5,988 nucleotides of DNA, from the NCBI GenBank assembly GCA_021641325.1, contig JAJXPD010000055.1:1-5988 (forward strand), read 5' to 3'. The position numbers and the translations under genes were made by a program. This document shows, piece by piece, positions 1-5,988 of the stretch (its first letter is position 1; each line of letters starts with the position of its first letter). This DNA is from Opitutales bacterium. Its GTDB lineage: Bacteria; Verrucomicrobiota; Verrucomicrobiia; Opitutales; Intestinicryptomonadaceae. A model generated the notes under the pieces. It made no database searches. It saw only the letters and a list, made by a program, of their open reading frames with translations, and was not told the DNA's origin.

Positions 1-1953
1 TTTGTAGCGTTCCCGCTCGTTTTGTTTTGCGCGGAGCCGCAAATGCTCGAACCCGTCGAGGCAACGGCGTACCGCTTCGAAACCGACGCGCTCGACCAGC
101 CCGTAAATTCGACCGTAATCACCTCCGAGCAAATCGAAAAAAGCGGGGCGGTCACCGTTCCCGAACTTTTGCAGCGCACGGGCAATATCCGCTTCATGAG
201 CTACACGGGGGATTCGTCGAACAGCAATATTTCAATGCGCGGCTTCGGCGAAAATTCGCAAATGCGCGTGCTTGTGCTCGTGGACGGGCAGAGGTACAAC
301 CGCGCCGACATGTCGGAAACAAACTGGCTGCAAGTGCCGCTTTCCAACGTCGAAAGCATCGAAATTTTGAAAGGCTCGCAAAGCGCGATGTACGGCAACA
401 ACGCAATCGCGGGGGTCGTAAAAATCAACACGAAAAAGGGCGCGCCCGAAAACACGCTCGAAGTAAACGGCATGATTGGCTCGTACGGCTTGTACAACGT
501 GGACGCCGCCTTCAAGGGAAGCGCGGGCGACTATCTCTACAACCTCGACGTCAACCGCTACAACAACGACGGCTACCGCGAAAATTCGCGCTCGTGGGCG
601 GACACCGTAAACGGGGCTGTCGGAATGGACATTACGGATTCGATAAAGCTCGAACTCACGGGCAACTTTTCGCTCTCCGAAACCGAATACGCAAGCGGCG
701 GAAATTGGGAGGACGACCCCCGCAAGGCGGACCTCCAAATGCTCTATAAATACAAGGGCGGAGTCTATGCGGCGACCCTCAAAACGGAGTCGTCGGCGGG
801 CAGGGGGGAAGTCCAGTTCGGCGCGAATTTCAGAAACAGGATTATCGAAGAGCCGAACGCTCTCATCAAAACGCAAAAAGTCAACGACCAGCTTACTTTT
901 ACGCTTTCGCCGCGCTTCGAGCTGGACAAATTCGAAGACTGGACTTTCTATACGGGCATAGACTCCGACTTCACCACAATCGATTTCGACTCCCTCCGCT
1001 TCTCTCGCTATGGGCTGCAAAAACCCGACACCGCCGACGTCGAACGCGGGGACATCGGCGGCTACGTCGGCGCGGAGTACAACTTTTCCGAAGACCTGAT
1101 TTTCTCGGCGTCGGGACGCGCCGAAGGCTCGTTCACAAGCGTGGACTACAAAAAATACCGCTATGTCGGAGCGCGTCCGCCGCAGTTCCTGCCCGACAAA
1201 TCCTACGACGAAAGCCAATGGCAGGGCGGCTTTGCGGGCTCCTTCGGGGCGACATACAAGCTCGACTCCGAAAACTCCGTCTACGCGCGTTTCGACCAAA
1301 TCTACCGCTATCCCTCCACCGACGAAATCGCGTTCTATCAGGGCTACGACACGGCGTCGTTCCCGTTCAACAAAGACTTGAAGCCCGAAATTGGGCAGAA
1401 CTACGAGCTTGGCTACAAATTCATTTCGGGCGGCTGGAACGTAAACGCGAGCGGCTACGCAATGTTCCTCGACAACGAAATCATGTACGTCAAATCCACA
1501 AACCTCAACGAGAACCTCGCGCCCACAAGACGGCTCGGCGCGGACGTGTCGGTCTCGTACGACGCCCGATATTTCGGCGTCTTCGCGGGAATGTCGGCGG
1601 TGGATGCGCGTTTTTGCGGGGGAATTTACGACGGCAAAAAAATCCCGCTCGTCTCGCCGTTTTCGGGTTCGGCGGGGGTCGTGGCAAAGCCGCTCGAACG
1701 GCTCGACATCACCGCCCGCGGCAACTGGTCCGTCCCGCAGGTCATGGGCGACGACTTCCGGAACGTCCAGCAAAGCGTTCACGGCTATTTTACTTTCGAC
1801 CTCCTTGCAAACCTGACCCTTTGCGACTACGCCTCGCTCTTCGGGGCAATCGAAAACGTCTTCAACGAAAAATACGCGGTTTTCGCATATTCAAACAAAT
1901 ACTATTTCTGCGCGGGTAGAACTTTCAAAATAGGAATTAAAATAAGGTATTAA
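1..1953 (+). CDS. TonB-dependent outer-membrane receptor, BtuB-like (5' end outside window)
   Basis: Outer-membrane active transporter that would import a ligand using TonB/ExbBD energy. The frame is open from base 1. The first codons encode a hydrophobic stretch (FVAFPLVLFCA) that looks like the end of a signal peptide, so the true start is upstream; the TTG at 22 is not a convincing start. Numbering from the first codon, a TonB-box-like segment LEPVEATA lies at 16-23. The plug domain spans about 38-145, with LVDGQR at 93-98 and YGNNAIAGVVKI at 131-142, both typical of the family. The rest is a beta-barrel with alternating aromatic residues. It contains the late motif IENVFNEKY (617-625), then AGRTF, and ends in a terminal Tyr, as outer-membrane barrels do. 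About 650 residues is normal for the BtuB/siderophore size class. Plug and C-terminal motifs resemble BtuB-type receptors, but the ligand cannot be read from sequence. The gene is intact to its TAA stop and is followed after 2 nt by a PEP-CTERM protein gene, implying one operon. Confidence 0.93.
   Translation, partial: FVAFPLVLFCAEPQMLEPVEATAYRFETDALDQPVNSTVITSEQIEKSGAVTVPELLQRTGNIRFMSYTGDSSNSNISMRGFGENSQMRVLVLVDGQRYNRADMSETNWLQVPLSNVESIEILKGSQSAMYGNNAIAGVVKINTKKGAPENTLEVNGMIGSYGLYNVDAAFKGSAGDYLYNLDVNRYNNDGYRENSRSWADTVNGAVGMDITDSIKLELTGNFSLSETEYASGGNWEDDPRKADLQMLYKYKGGVYAATLKTESSAGRGEVQFGANFRNRIIEEPNALIKTQKVNDQLTFTLSPRFELDKFEDWTFYTGIDSDFTTIDFDSLRFSRYGLQKPDTADVERGDIGGYVGAEYNFSEDLIFSASGRAEGSFTSVDYKKYRYVGARPPQFLPDKSYDESQWQGGFAGSFGATYKLDSENSVYARFDQIYRYPSTDEIAFYQGYDTASFPFNKDLKPEIGQNYELGYKFISGGWNVNASGYAMFLDNEIMYVKSTNLNENLAPTRRLGADVSVSYDARYFGVFAGMSAVDARFCGGIYDGKKIPLVSPFSGSAGVVAKPLERLDITARGNWSVPQVMGDDFRNVQQSVHGYFTFDLLANLTLCDYASLFGAIENVFNEKYAVFAYSNKYYFCAGRTFKIGIKIRY
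1943..1948 (+). promoter_or_regulatory. Ribosome binding site inside the end of the receptor gene
   Basis: The sequence TAAGGT ends 7 nt before the ATG at 1956 and lies within the last codons of the receptor gene. It fixes the start of the PEP-CTERM gene. With only 2 nt between stop and start, it suggests translational coupling of the two genes. The surrounding junction is AT-rich, which would keep the initiation region unstructured. Confidence 0.6.
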
Positions 1954-1955
1954 AG

Positions 1956-2933
1956 ATGAAAAAGACACTTGCAATATTATCCATAATACCGTCGCTGCTA
2001 TCGGCGGGCGAATATTACATTCCGCAAAACGGCGAAAGCTACACCATCGACGACTTCGGCATTCAGTATTGCGGAGCGGCGGGCGAAGACGCCTCGAAAA
2101 CGTCGGAGGTCTTTTGGAGAAACAGCAAAATCAAGGCATGGGCGACGGGCTACAAAGACCTTGCCTACGGAGCAAACGTAATCGACAAATGGAAGACGCC
2201 CGAAAAGGCTCTCGGCTCGGCGGGGCTTACCGACTACGGCAATACGGACCCGTCTTCGCCCAACTACGACCCCGACGCAAGCTCGCTTTACCATATTGTT
2301 TCGCTCGGCGACGGCGGCTCTATTACAATGACTTTCGACCGCGCAATCACGAACGGGGGCGGATTCGATTTTGCGGTTTTCGAAAACGCGGTCAACGCGG
2401 GATTCCTCGAACTCGCATACGTCAGCGTTTCGACCGACGGCGTGAACTTTGCGACCTTCCCGAATTTCTATGTAGGCGGAGACCCGATAGGCTCGTACGA
2501 CAACGTGAACTATCCCGAATACGTCTACAATCTGGCGTCGAAGTACGTCAACGAATTCGGGCACGGCTTCGACCTCTCCGAGCTTGAATTCGCCTACAAC
2601 TACGCGAAAGCGCACTACGACCCCGAAACGGACTCGGTTATCAATAACAGCGCGTTTTCGCTCGAATACACCAAGCATATCATGGAGTCGTTTGAGCTGA
2701 TAGACATAAATAGAATCAACTATATTAAAATAGATGACATCGTCGGCGACGGCTCGTGCGTGGACAGCGCGGGCAACCCGATTTACGACCCGTACCCGAC
2801 TTCCGAAAGCGGCGGCTTCGACCTGAACGCAATCGGCGTGCTCAATCAGGTTCCCGAACCCGCCTCGACCTGCGCGGTATTCGCGGTTGCGTCGCTTGCG
2901 ATCGCCGCGTTCGCAAGAAGAAAACGCGCATAG
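1956..2933 (+). CDS. PEP-CTERM sorting-domain surface protein, cell-surface beta-sandwich-like family
   Basis: Exported surface protein of 325 residues. Residues 1-18 form a signal peptide (MKK, then a hydrophobic core, with likely cleavage near LLSAG). The C-terminus is a textbook PEP-CTERM signal: VPEP at 299-302, a hydrophobic helix at about 303-319, then RRKRA at the end. Such proteins are processed by an exosortase, which must be encoded elsewhere. The body carries a repeating-strand pattern: SLGDGGSITMTFD (117-129), FDFAVFEN (137-144), LELAYVSVSTDG (151-162), YNLASKY (191-197) and FDLNAIGVLN (288-297). I recall this pattern from 'cell surface protein' families in Bacteroidota and PEP-CTERM bacteria, often near TonB receptors; no enzyme active site is visible. 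It lies 2 nt behind the receptor gene and before a strong terminator, so it is probably the surface partner of that receptor, perhaps a ligand-binding or capture protein. That role is inference. An alternative is a structural or extracellular-matrix protein. Confidence 0.85.
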   Translation: MKKTLAILSIIPSLLSAGEYYIPQNGESYTIDDFGIQYCGAAGEDASKTSEVFWRNSKIKAWATGYKDLAYGANVIDKWKTPEKALGSAGLTDYGNTDPSSPNYDPDASSLYHIVSLGDGGSITMTFDRAITNGGGFDFAVFENAVNAGFLELAYVSVSTDGVNFATFPNFYVGGDPIGSYDNVNYPEYVYNLASKYVNEFGHGFDLSELEFAYNYAKAHYDPETDSVINNSAFSLEYTKHIMESFELIDINRINYIKIDDIVGDGSCVDSAGNPIYDPYPTSESGGFDLNAIGVLNQVPEPASTCAVFAVASLAIAAFARRKRA

Positions 2934-2946
2934 CAAGCCTTTTCCG

Positions 2947-2986
2947 AAAACGGAGTTTTGGACGCGTCCCGAAGCTCCGTTTTTTT
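2947..2986 (+). terminator. Rho-independent terminator of the receptor/PEP-CTERM operon
   Basis: AAAACGGAG at 2947-2955 pairs with CTCCGTTTT at 2975-2983. The pairing continues inward through T-rich/GAAG pairs to an inner GGA/TCC stem with a CGCG loop (2960-2969). It runs into seven consecutive T from 2980. It lies 13 nt after the PEP-CTERM stop codon and separates this operon from the next promoter. Confidence 0.85.
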
Positions 2987-3026
2987 ATGCAAACACGGGC
3001 GGCGCGGACGTAAAACGCGCTTTTGC

Positions 3027-3054
3027 TTGACACGCTCGGAGTATGTTTTAACAT
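3027..3054 (+). promoter_or_regulatory. Sigma70-like promoter of the metallophosphoesterase gene
   Basis: A perfect -35 hexamer TTGACA (3027-3032) is followed after 16 bp by TAACAT (3049-3054), which matches four of six -10 consensus bases. The predicted transcript would start near 3061, giving a leader of roughly 30 nt before the ATG at 3093. Its position between a terminator and a gene supports it. No operator-like repeat is evident beside it, and no Pho-box-like repeat was seen. Confidence 0.55.
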
Positions 3055-3092
3055 CGAATTTTTAAATCTGTTGTTATCTAAAAAGGGGTATT

Positions 3093-4331
3093 ATGACTGT
3101 CAAAGGATTGGGAAAAATCGTTTTGATTGCGGCGTTTGCGGGCGTTTTCTCGCTGTCGTGCTTCGGGGCCCAGGCCGCTTCCGCGCCGGCCGACGGCGGA
3201 AACAAAATGACAAAGGCGGATTTCAGGCGCATTAAAATTACGCACGGCCCGTGGGTGCATTCGCTCACAGACGCAAGCGCAATCGTCCTGTGGACGACCG
3301 ACTGCGACGCCGTCTCGTGGGTGGAAGTCGCGCCCGACGACGGCTCGCACTTTTACGAAAGGGAACGCAAAAAATTCTACCAGTCGCCGCTCGGAAAAAA
3401 GGCGGCGGGCACTCTGCACGCCGTGAAAATCGACGGTCTGAACCCCGACACCCTCTACAATTACAGGGTGTTTTCAAAAAAAGTGATGTTCGAGCAGGGC
3501 GAGGCAACGTACTACGGCTTCACCGCCTCCACGAGGGTATACCGCAAAGATCCGCTTAAATTCAGGACGCTTGGCTCGTCAAAAAAGGAAATCAGATTCT
3601 CGGTTCTGAACGACACGCACGAGCGCGTAAAATACATTAAAAACATGCTCTCCGTCGTCCCCGAAAAAACGGACTTCCTGTTGCTAAACGGCGACATGGT
3701 TTCGAACATCGTCTCGCGCGACGCCTTCCTTTCGTCGTTCGTGGACGACTTCGCCGCGTTCTGCGCAAACGGGACTCCCATGTTCTACGCCCGCGGCAAC
3801 CACGAGACGCGCGGGGCGATGGCAAAGGACATTCTCGAATACTTCCCGACCGACACAAACAAGACATACTACACGTTCAAGGTTGGGCCTGCAATGTTCG
3901 TCGTTCTCGATTCGGGCGAGGACAAGCCCGACAGCGACATCGAGTATTTCGACCGCGCCGACTTCGACAGCTTCCGCGAACGCCAAGCCGAGTGGTTCAA
4001 GCAAGTTGTGGCGTCAAAAGAGTTTAGGGAAGCTCCCGTGAAGATTTTGATTTCGCACATTCCGCCCGCATGGGGGAATTGGCACGGCTCAAAGCACTTC
4101 CAGAAGCACTTTGCCGAAACAATCAACGGCGCGGGATTCTCGCTGATTTTGAGCGGGCATCTGCACAAGCACGAATTCTACGCGCCGTCGAACTTGATTA
4201 ACGTGCCGAACATCGTAAATTCGAACCAGGAAATGCTCAATGTAAAAGTGGGCGAAAGGAAAATCGAAGTGGCGTTTGTCAACGAAAAGGGCGAAAAGGC
4301 TCGCGACACTCTTGTGTTCGACGTCAAGTAA
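3093..4331 (+). CDS. Exported calcineurin-like metallophosphoesterase with N-terminal PAP/Fn3-like domain
   Basis: Predicted dinuclear-metal phosphatase or phosphodiesterase acting outside the cytoplasm. The ATG is preceded by a strong Shine-Dalgarno sequence (AAAAGGGG, 3081-3088). Residues 1-28 form a signal peptide (KGLGK, hydrophobic core, cleavage near GAQA); the Cys at 23 does not sit in a good lipobox. Residues about 48-145 (HGPWVHSLTDASAIVLWTTD, then LNPDTLYNYRV) match the beta-sandwich N-terminal domain of purple acid phosphatases. The catalytic domain has every expected metal motif: D174-T-H176, G200-D201, G235-N-H237-E, H322 in SHIPP, and G355-H-L-H358. The 412 residues are normal for this two-domain type. 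It has its own promoter and terminator and so is probably monocistronic. The natural substrate (phosphomonoester, nucleotide, phosphodiester) cannot be told from sequence; scavenging phosphate from organic phosphates is one possibility. Confidence 0.9.
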   Translation: MTVKGLGKIVLIAAFAGVFSLSCFGAQAASAPADGGNKMTKADFRRIKITHGPWVHSLTDASAIVLWTTDCDAVSWVEVAPDDGSHFYERERKKFYQSPLGKKAAGTLHAVKIDGLNPDTLYNYRVFSKKVMFEQGEATYYGFTASTRVYRKDPLKFRTLGSSKKEIRFSVLNDTHERVKYIKNMLSVVPEKTDFLLLNGDMVSNIVSRDAFLSSFVDDFAAFCANGTPMFYARGNHETRGAMAKDILEYFPTDTNKTYYTFKVGPAMFVVLDSGEDKPDSDIEYFDRADFDSFRERQAEWFKQVVASKEFREAPVKILISHIPPAWGNWHGSKHFQKHFAETINGAGFSLILSGHLHKHEFYAPSNLINVPNIVNSNQEMLNVKVGERKIEVAFVNEKGEKARDTLVFDVK

Positions 4332-4422
4332 ACCGGAACTCCGAGTTGCGGGAGGCGGCGCAATTCCCGTCGCTTCCGTCGTCCACGAAAAGAAAGCAAG
4401 CGCAGGCGGGCGCGGACTCCGC

Positions 4423-4458
4423 AAAAAAACGGTCGGGCTTTCCAGCTCTACCGTTTTT
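4423..4458. terminator. Bidirectional intrinsic terminator between convergent genes
   Basis: AAAAACGGT (4425-4433) is a perfect inverted repeat of ACCGTTTTT (4450-4458). A second inner stem GGGCT/AGCTC (4435-4439 with 4444-4448, one G-U pair) closes a TTCC loop. On the + strand the hairpin ends in five T, and on the - strand in seven T (complement of 4423-4429). It can therefore stop transcripts of both the phosphoesterase gene and the isomerase gene. The rest of the 161-nt gap between the genes (4332-4492) shows no ORF or other clear signal. Confidence 0.8.
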
Positions 4459-4492
4459 GCGACTCGATTTTTACGTTCGCGCGTTCGGGCAT

Positions 4493-5539
4493 TTACTCGG
4501 AGCGCGGCGGAAGGCATTCGGCAAATTCGATATTTCCCGAAACGGAAATCCGACCCTTCAACTTGTGCGGCAGCAGAAAATAGTCTCCCTTTGCGAATTT
4601 GCGCGATTTCGAACCCCACGACAATTCTCCGCTTCCGTCGGTTGCTATGTAGATTGCGGGCGCGGAGGGCAAAACCGCCGACACGCCGGTGAGCCGAAAG
4701 CGGTTTACGGCAAAGCACGGGGTGTCGTCGTAGCCTATCAGCCGCTCGATTTTTACGCCGTTTTTTTCGAGCAGTGTGCGGGGCGTCATGGCGCATTTTT
4801 TCACGGCGTCGCTCCCGAACGTATCGAAGTCGAAGCACTCCATTGCCGCCTTTTTGTCCAAGCCGAGGAAGCGCGTGGTGTCGTCGATTTTCCTGCCGAG
4901 GCACCACGATTCCGAAATAATCGTGAAGTCCGTCGGCTCCTGCACCTCCAAAATCAGGCAGCCCGCGCCGATTGCGTGGACGATTTTCGGACGTATCAGA
5001 AACACGTCGCCGACTTTCGGCGTAATTGCGTTCATGCGCTTTTCGAACTCTTCGGGCTTTTCTTCGGCGGCGTCTACGCGCTCCAAAAACTCTTCGGGCG
5101 TCATCTTTTCCTTGAAGCCGAAATACAGCTTGGGATTTTCGCGGACGCCGAGCACAAGCCAAGACTCGGTTTTGCCGTAGCCGCTGCCGAAATATTTTTT
5201 CGAAAACGGCTTGTCGGGGTGAACCTGCGACGGCAGGCGGATTGCGCTGTCGAGCACTTTCACGAGAACGCCGAAATCTTCCGCGCCGCCGAGAATTTCC
5301 CCCCCGCGCGTTTCGAGAAGCTCGGCAAGCGCAATGTCCGTTCCCTCAACAATCGACATTCCCTCGTTCGGCGGGCGGTTGGGCTTTATGGATTTCACGG
5401 CGGAGGCAACCCATTCTTCGGGATATTGCCCGTCGACTCCCTCGTCGCCGAAGAAATCTCCGAAGAGTTTTCCACCGCTGTAAAGGCGGTAAACCCTGTT
5501 GCGTTTGAAAAAAATCGGGGAGTCTATTTCGTATTTCAT
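4493..5539 (-). CDS. Class I mannose-6-phosphate isomerase-like cupin protein
   Basis: Cytoplasmic Zn-dependent sugar-phosphate isomerase family (ManA/PMI type I), which interconverts mannose-6-phosphate and fructose-6-phosphate. I start it at the ATG at 5537-5539 (MKYEIDSPIFF), because family members begin just before this strand; this gives 348 residues. The frame stays open upstream to a TTG at 5653, but that extension is basic and does not look like the family. The metal-site motifs are visible: Q105-V-H107 in SQVHPDK, E125 in KTESW, and H188 in KIVHAIGAG. The second cupin motif reads LEVQEPTDFT, and a C-terminal cupin half covers roughly 270-345. Unusually, the Arg that follows SDTTY in typical PMIs is replaced (TDFTII), so the exact substrate is less certain than the fold. 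No clear Shine-Dalgarno sequence precedes the ATG. The upstream neighbour on the same strand is an AraC-type regulator, and a direct repeat in the gap suggests regulation by it. Confidence 0.85.
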   Translation of the reverse strand: MKYEIDSPIFFKRNRVYRLYSGGKLFGDFFGDEGVDGQYPEEWVASAVKSIKPNRPPNEGMSIVEGTDIALAELLETRGGEILGGAEDFGVLVKVLDSAIRLPSQVHPDKPFSKKYFGSGYGKTESWLVLGVRENPKLYFGFKEKMTPEEFLERVDAAEEKPEEFEKRMNAITPKVGDVFLIRPKIVHAIGAGCLILEVQEPTDFTIISESWCLGRKIDDTTRFLGLDKKAAMECFDFDTFGSDAVKKCAMTPRTLLEKNGVKIERLIGYDDTPCFAVNRFRLTGVSAVLPSAPAIYIATDGSGELSWGSKSRKFAKGDYFLLPHKLKGRISVSGNIEFAECLPPRSE

Positions 5540-5598
5540 GCGCGTAAACTTCGCCCGCAAGTCTATCGGTTTCGGATATTTCGCGCCATAAAAATAAA

Positions 5599-5626
5599 TG
5601 GTATGCGCCCGCCGATGTGGTATGCG
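5599..5626 (-). promoter_or_regulatory. Direct-repeat operator candidate for the AraC-type regulator
   Basis: CGCATACCA (read on the - strand) occurs exactly twice, at 5618-5626 and 5599-5607, with a 19-bp period, close to two helical turns. It lies in the gap between the regulator stop codon and the isomerase ATG, about 60-87 nt upstream of that ATG. Members of the AraC family typically bind tandem direct half-sites about 20 bp apart. I found no convincing -35/-10 pair beside it, although an AT-rich stretch (5588-5599) follows immediately downstream. Confidence 0.45.
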
Positions 5627-5649
5627 GAATTTGCGCCGAACGGGCGACT

Positions 5650-5988
5650 TCAACCCTTTTCCCGACGAGCCGCCGACGGCGTTGTCCCGAAATGCCGCTT
5701 GAACGCGCGCGAAAACGCGTACTGGTTTGCGTAGCCGAATTTCTTCGACGTTTCGGCGACTCCCGCGCCGTTTTTTAGCATTTGCATTGCGCCGTCAAGG
5801 CGCAGTTTGAGCGAAAGTTTCGCGAAGCTTAGCGAGTACTTCAAGCGGCAGAATTTTTCGAGAGTGTCAGGCGAAACTGCAAGCGATTTCGCCGTCGCCG
5901 CCGCCGAGCGGAAACGCGCTTTTCCCTCCGAAATTTTTGCAAGCTCCGTCTCGATTTTGCCCGCTTTTGCGTCGGGGGAGGGCGAGCC
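5650..5988 (-). CDS. AraC/XylS-family transcriptional regulator, DNA-binding domain (N-terminus outside window)
   Basis: The last 112 residues of an AraC-type regulator are visible; the frame is open to the window's right edge, so the sensor domain is outside. The TTG at 5842-5844 is an internal Leu codon, not a start. Both helix-turn-helix units of the AraC domain are present. The first is around TAKSLAVSPDTLEKF (about residues 32-46 of the visible part). The second is around GVAETSKKFGYANQYAFSRAFKRHFG (about 76-101), joined by a helix containing LRLDGAMQMLKNG. The motif FSRAFKRHFGTTP is the family hallmark; the usual Tyr-Arg after it is changed to Ala-Arg (PSAARRE). The TGA stop is at 5650-5652. 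It precedes the isomerase gene on the same strand with 110 nt between them and probably controls it, given the direct repeat there. The ligand is unknown because the sensor part is not in the window. Confidence 0.92.
   Translation of the reverse strand, partial: GSPSPDAKAGKIETELAKISEGKARFRSAAATAKSLAVSPDTLEKFCRLKYSLSFAKLSLKLRLDGAMQMLKNGAGVAETSKKFGYANQYAFSRAFKRHFGTTPSAARREKG

Noticed and set aside
232..1782. 516-codon open frame antisense to the TonB receptor
   Set aside because: It is in exact codon register with the receptor gene, has an Arg/Val-rich protein with no domain pattern, and is explained by the lack of TTA/CTA/TCA codons.
3002..3024. Second small hairpin GCGCG/CGCGC followed by TTTT after the first terminator
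   Set aside because: The stem has only five pairs with a 9-nt loop and a short T run, and it abuts the next promoter; chance in a GC-rich stretch is enough to explain it.
4333..4353. Short inverted repeat AACTC/GAGTT after the phosphoesterase stop codon
   Set aside because: The full palindrome leaves a 1-nt loop and there is no T-tract; the hairpin at 4423-4458 is a far better terminator.
4089..5162. 357-codon - strand frame overlapping the phosphoesterase and isomerase genes
   Set aside because: It overlaps two well-supported genes in other frames, crosses the terminator, and has a low-complexity Arg-rich product.
5540..5653. Longer isomerase start at TTG 5651-5653 overlapping the regulator stop (TTGA)
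   Set aside because: The extra 38 residues are basic and unlike the family, a purine-rich AAAAGGG abuts the TTG with no spacing, and the extension would put the direct repeat inside coding sequence.
4346..5734. 462-codon + strand open frame over the isomerase gene
   Set aside because: It is the register-mate of the isomerase on the other strand. The - strand frame has clear PMI motifs, while this one has none and runs through the terminator and regulator gene.
1..5988. CRISPR array, tRNA/rRNA genes, insertion sequences or phage genes
   Set aside because: I saw no spaced repeat array, no transposase or integrase motifs, and no tRNA- or rRNA-like stretch; almost all the window is covered by five ordinary genes.

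Overview
The window carries five genes. Three lie on the + strand (a TonB-dependent receptor cut by the left edge, a PEP-CTERM surface protein, and an exported metallophosphoesterase). Two lie on the - strand (a class I mannose-6-phosphate isomerase-like protein, and an AraC-type regulator cut by the right edge). The outer-membrane receptor makes the host a diderm bacterium, and the PEP-CTERM tail implies an exosortase elsewhere in the genome. Moderately high GC, avoidance of TTA/CTA/TCA codons and the combination of TonB receptor, PEP-CTERM and AraC regulator fit a Verrucomicrobiota/Opitutae-like organism. That placement is inference; no marker gene is present.

Left part (1-2986): the receptor and the PEP-CTERM protein are 2 nt apart and surely co-transcribed. 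A strong rho-independent terminator follows. The likely job of the pair is surface capture and TonB-driven import of a scarce ligand. The receptor looks broadly BtuB-like, so a corrinoid is a reasonable guess, but nothing in the window proves the substrate. The operon promoter and any riboswitch lie upstream of the window.

Middle (3027-4458): a monocistronic unit with a sigma70-like promoter, a strong Shine-Dalgarno sequence and an exported calcineurin-like phosphoesterase with all metal-binding motifs intact. It ends at a hairpin that can work as a terminator in both directions, between the convergent genes.

Right part (4493-5988, - strand): the regulator gene lies upstream of the isomerase gene with a 110-nt gap. 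That gap holds an exact 9-bp direct repeat at a 19-bp period, the geometry expected of an AraC-family operator. The simplest reading is local control of the sugar-phosphate isomerase by its neighbour. The isomerase keeps its metal ligands but lacks the arginine usually found after the second cupin motif, so its exact substrate is open.

Nothing in the window is clearly a new defence or mobile system. The points most worth a second look are the receptor/PEP-CTERM pair and the regulator-repeat-isomerase arrangement.
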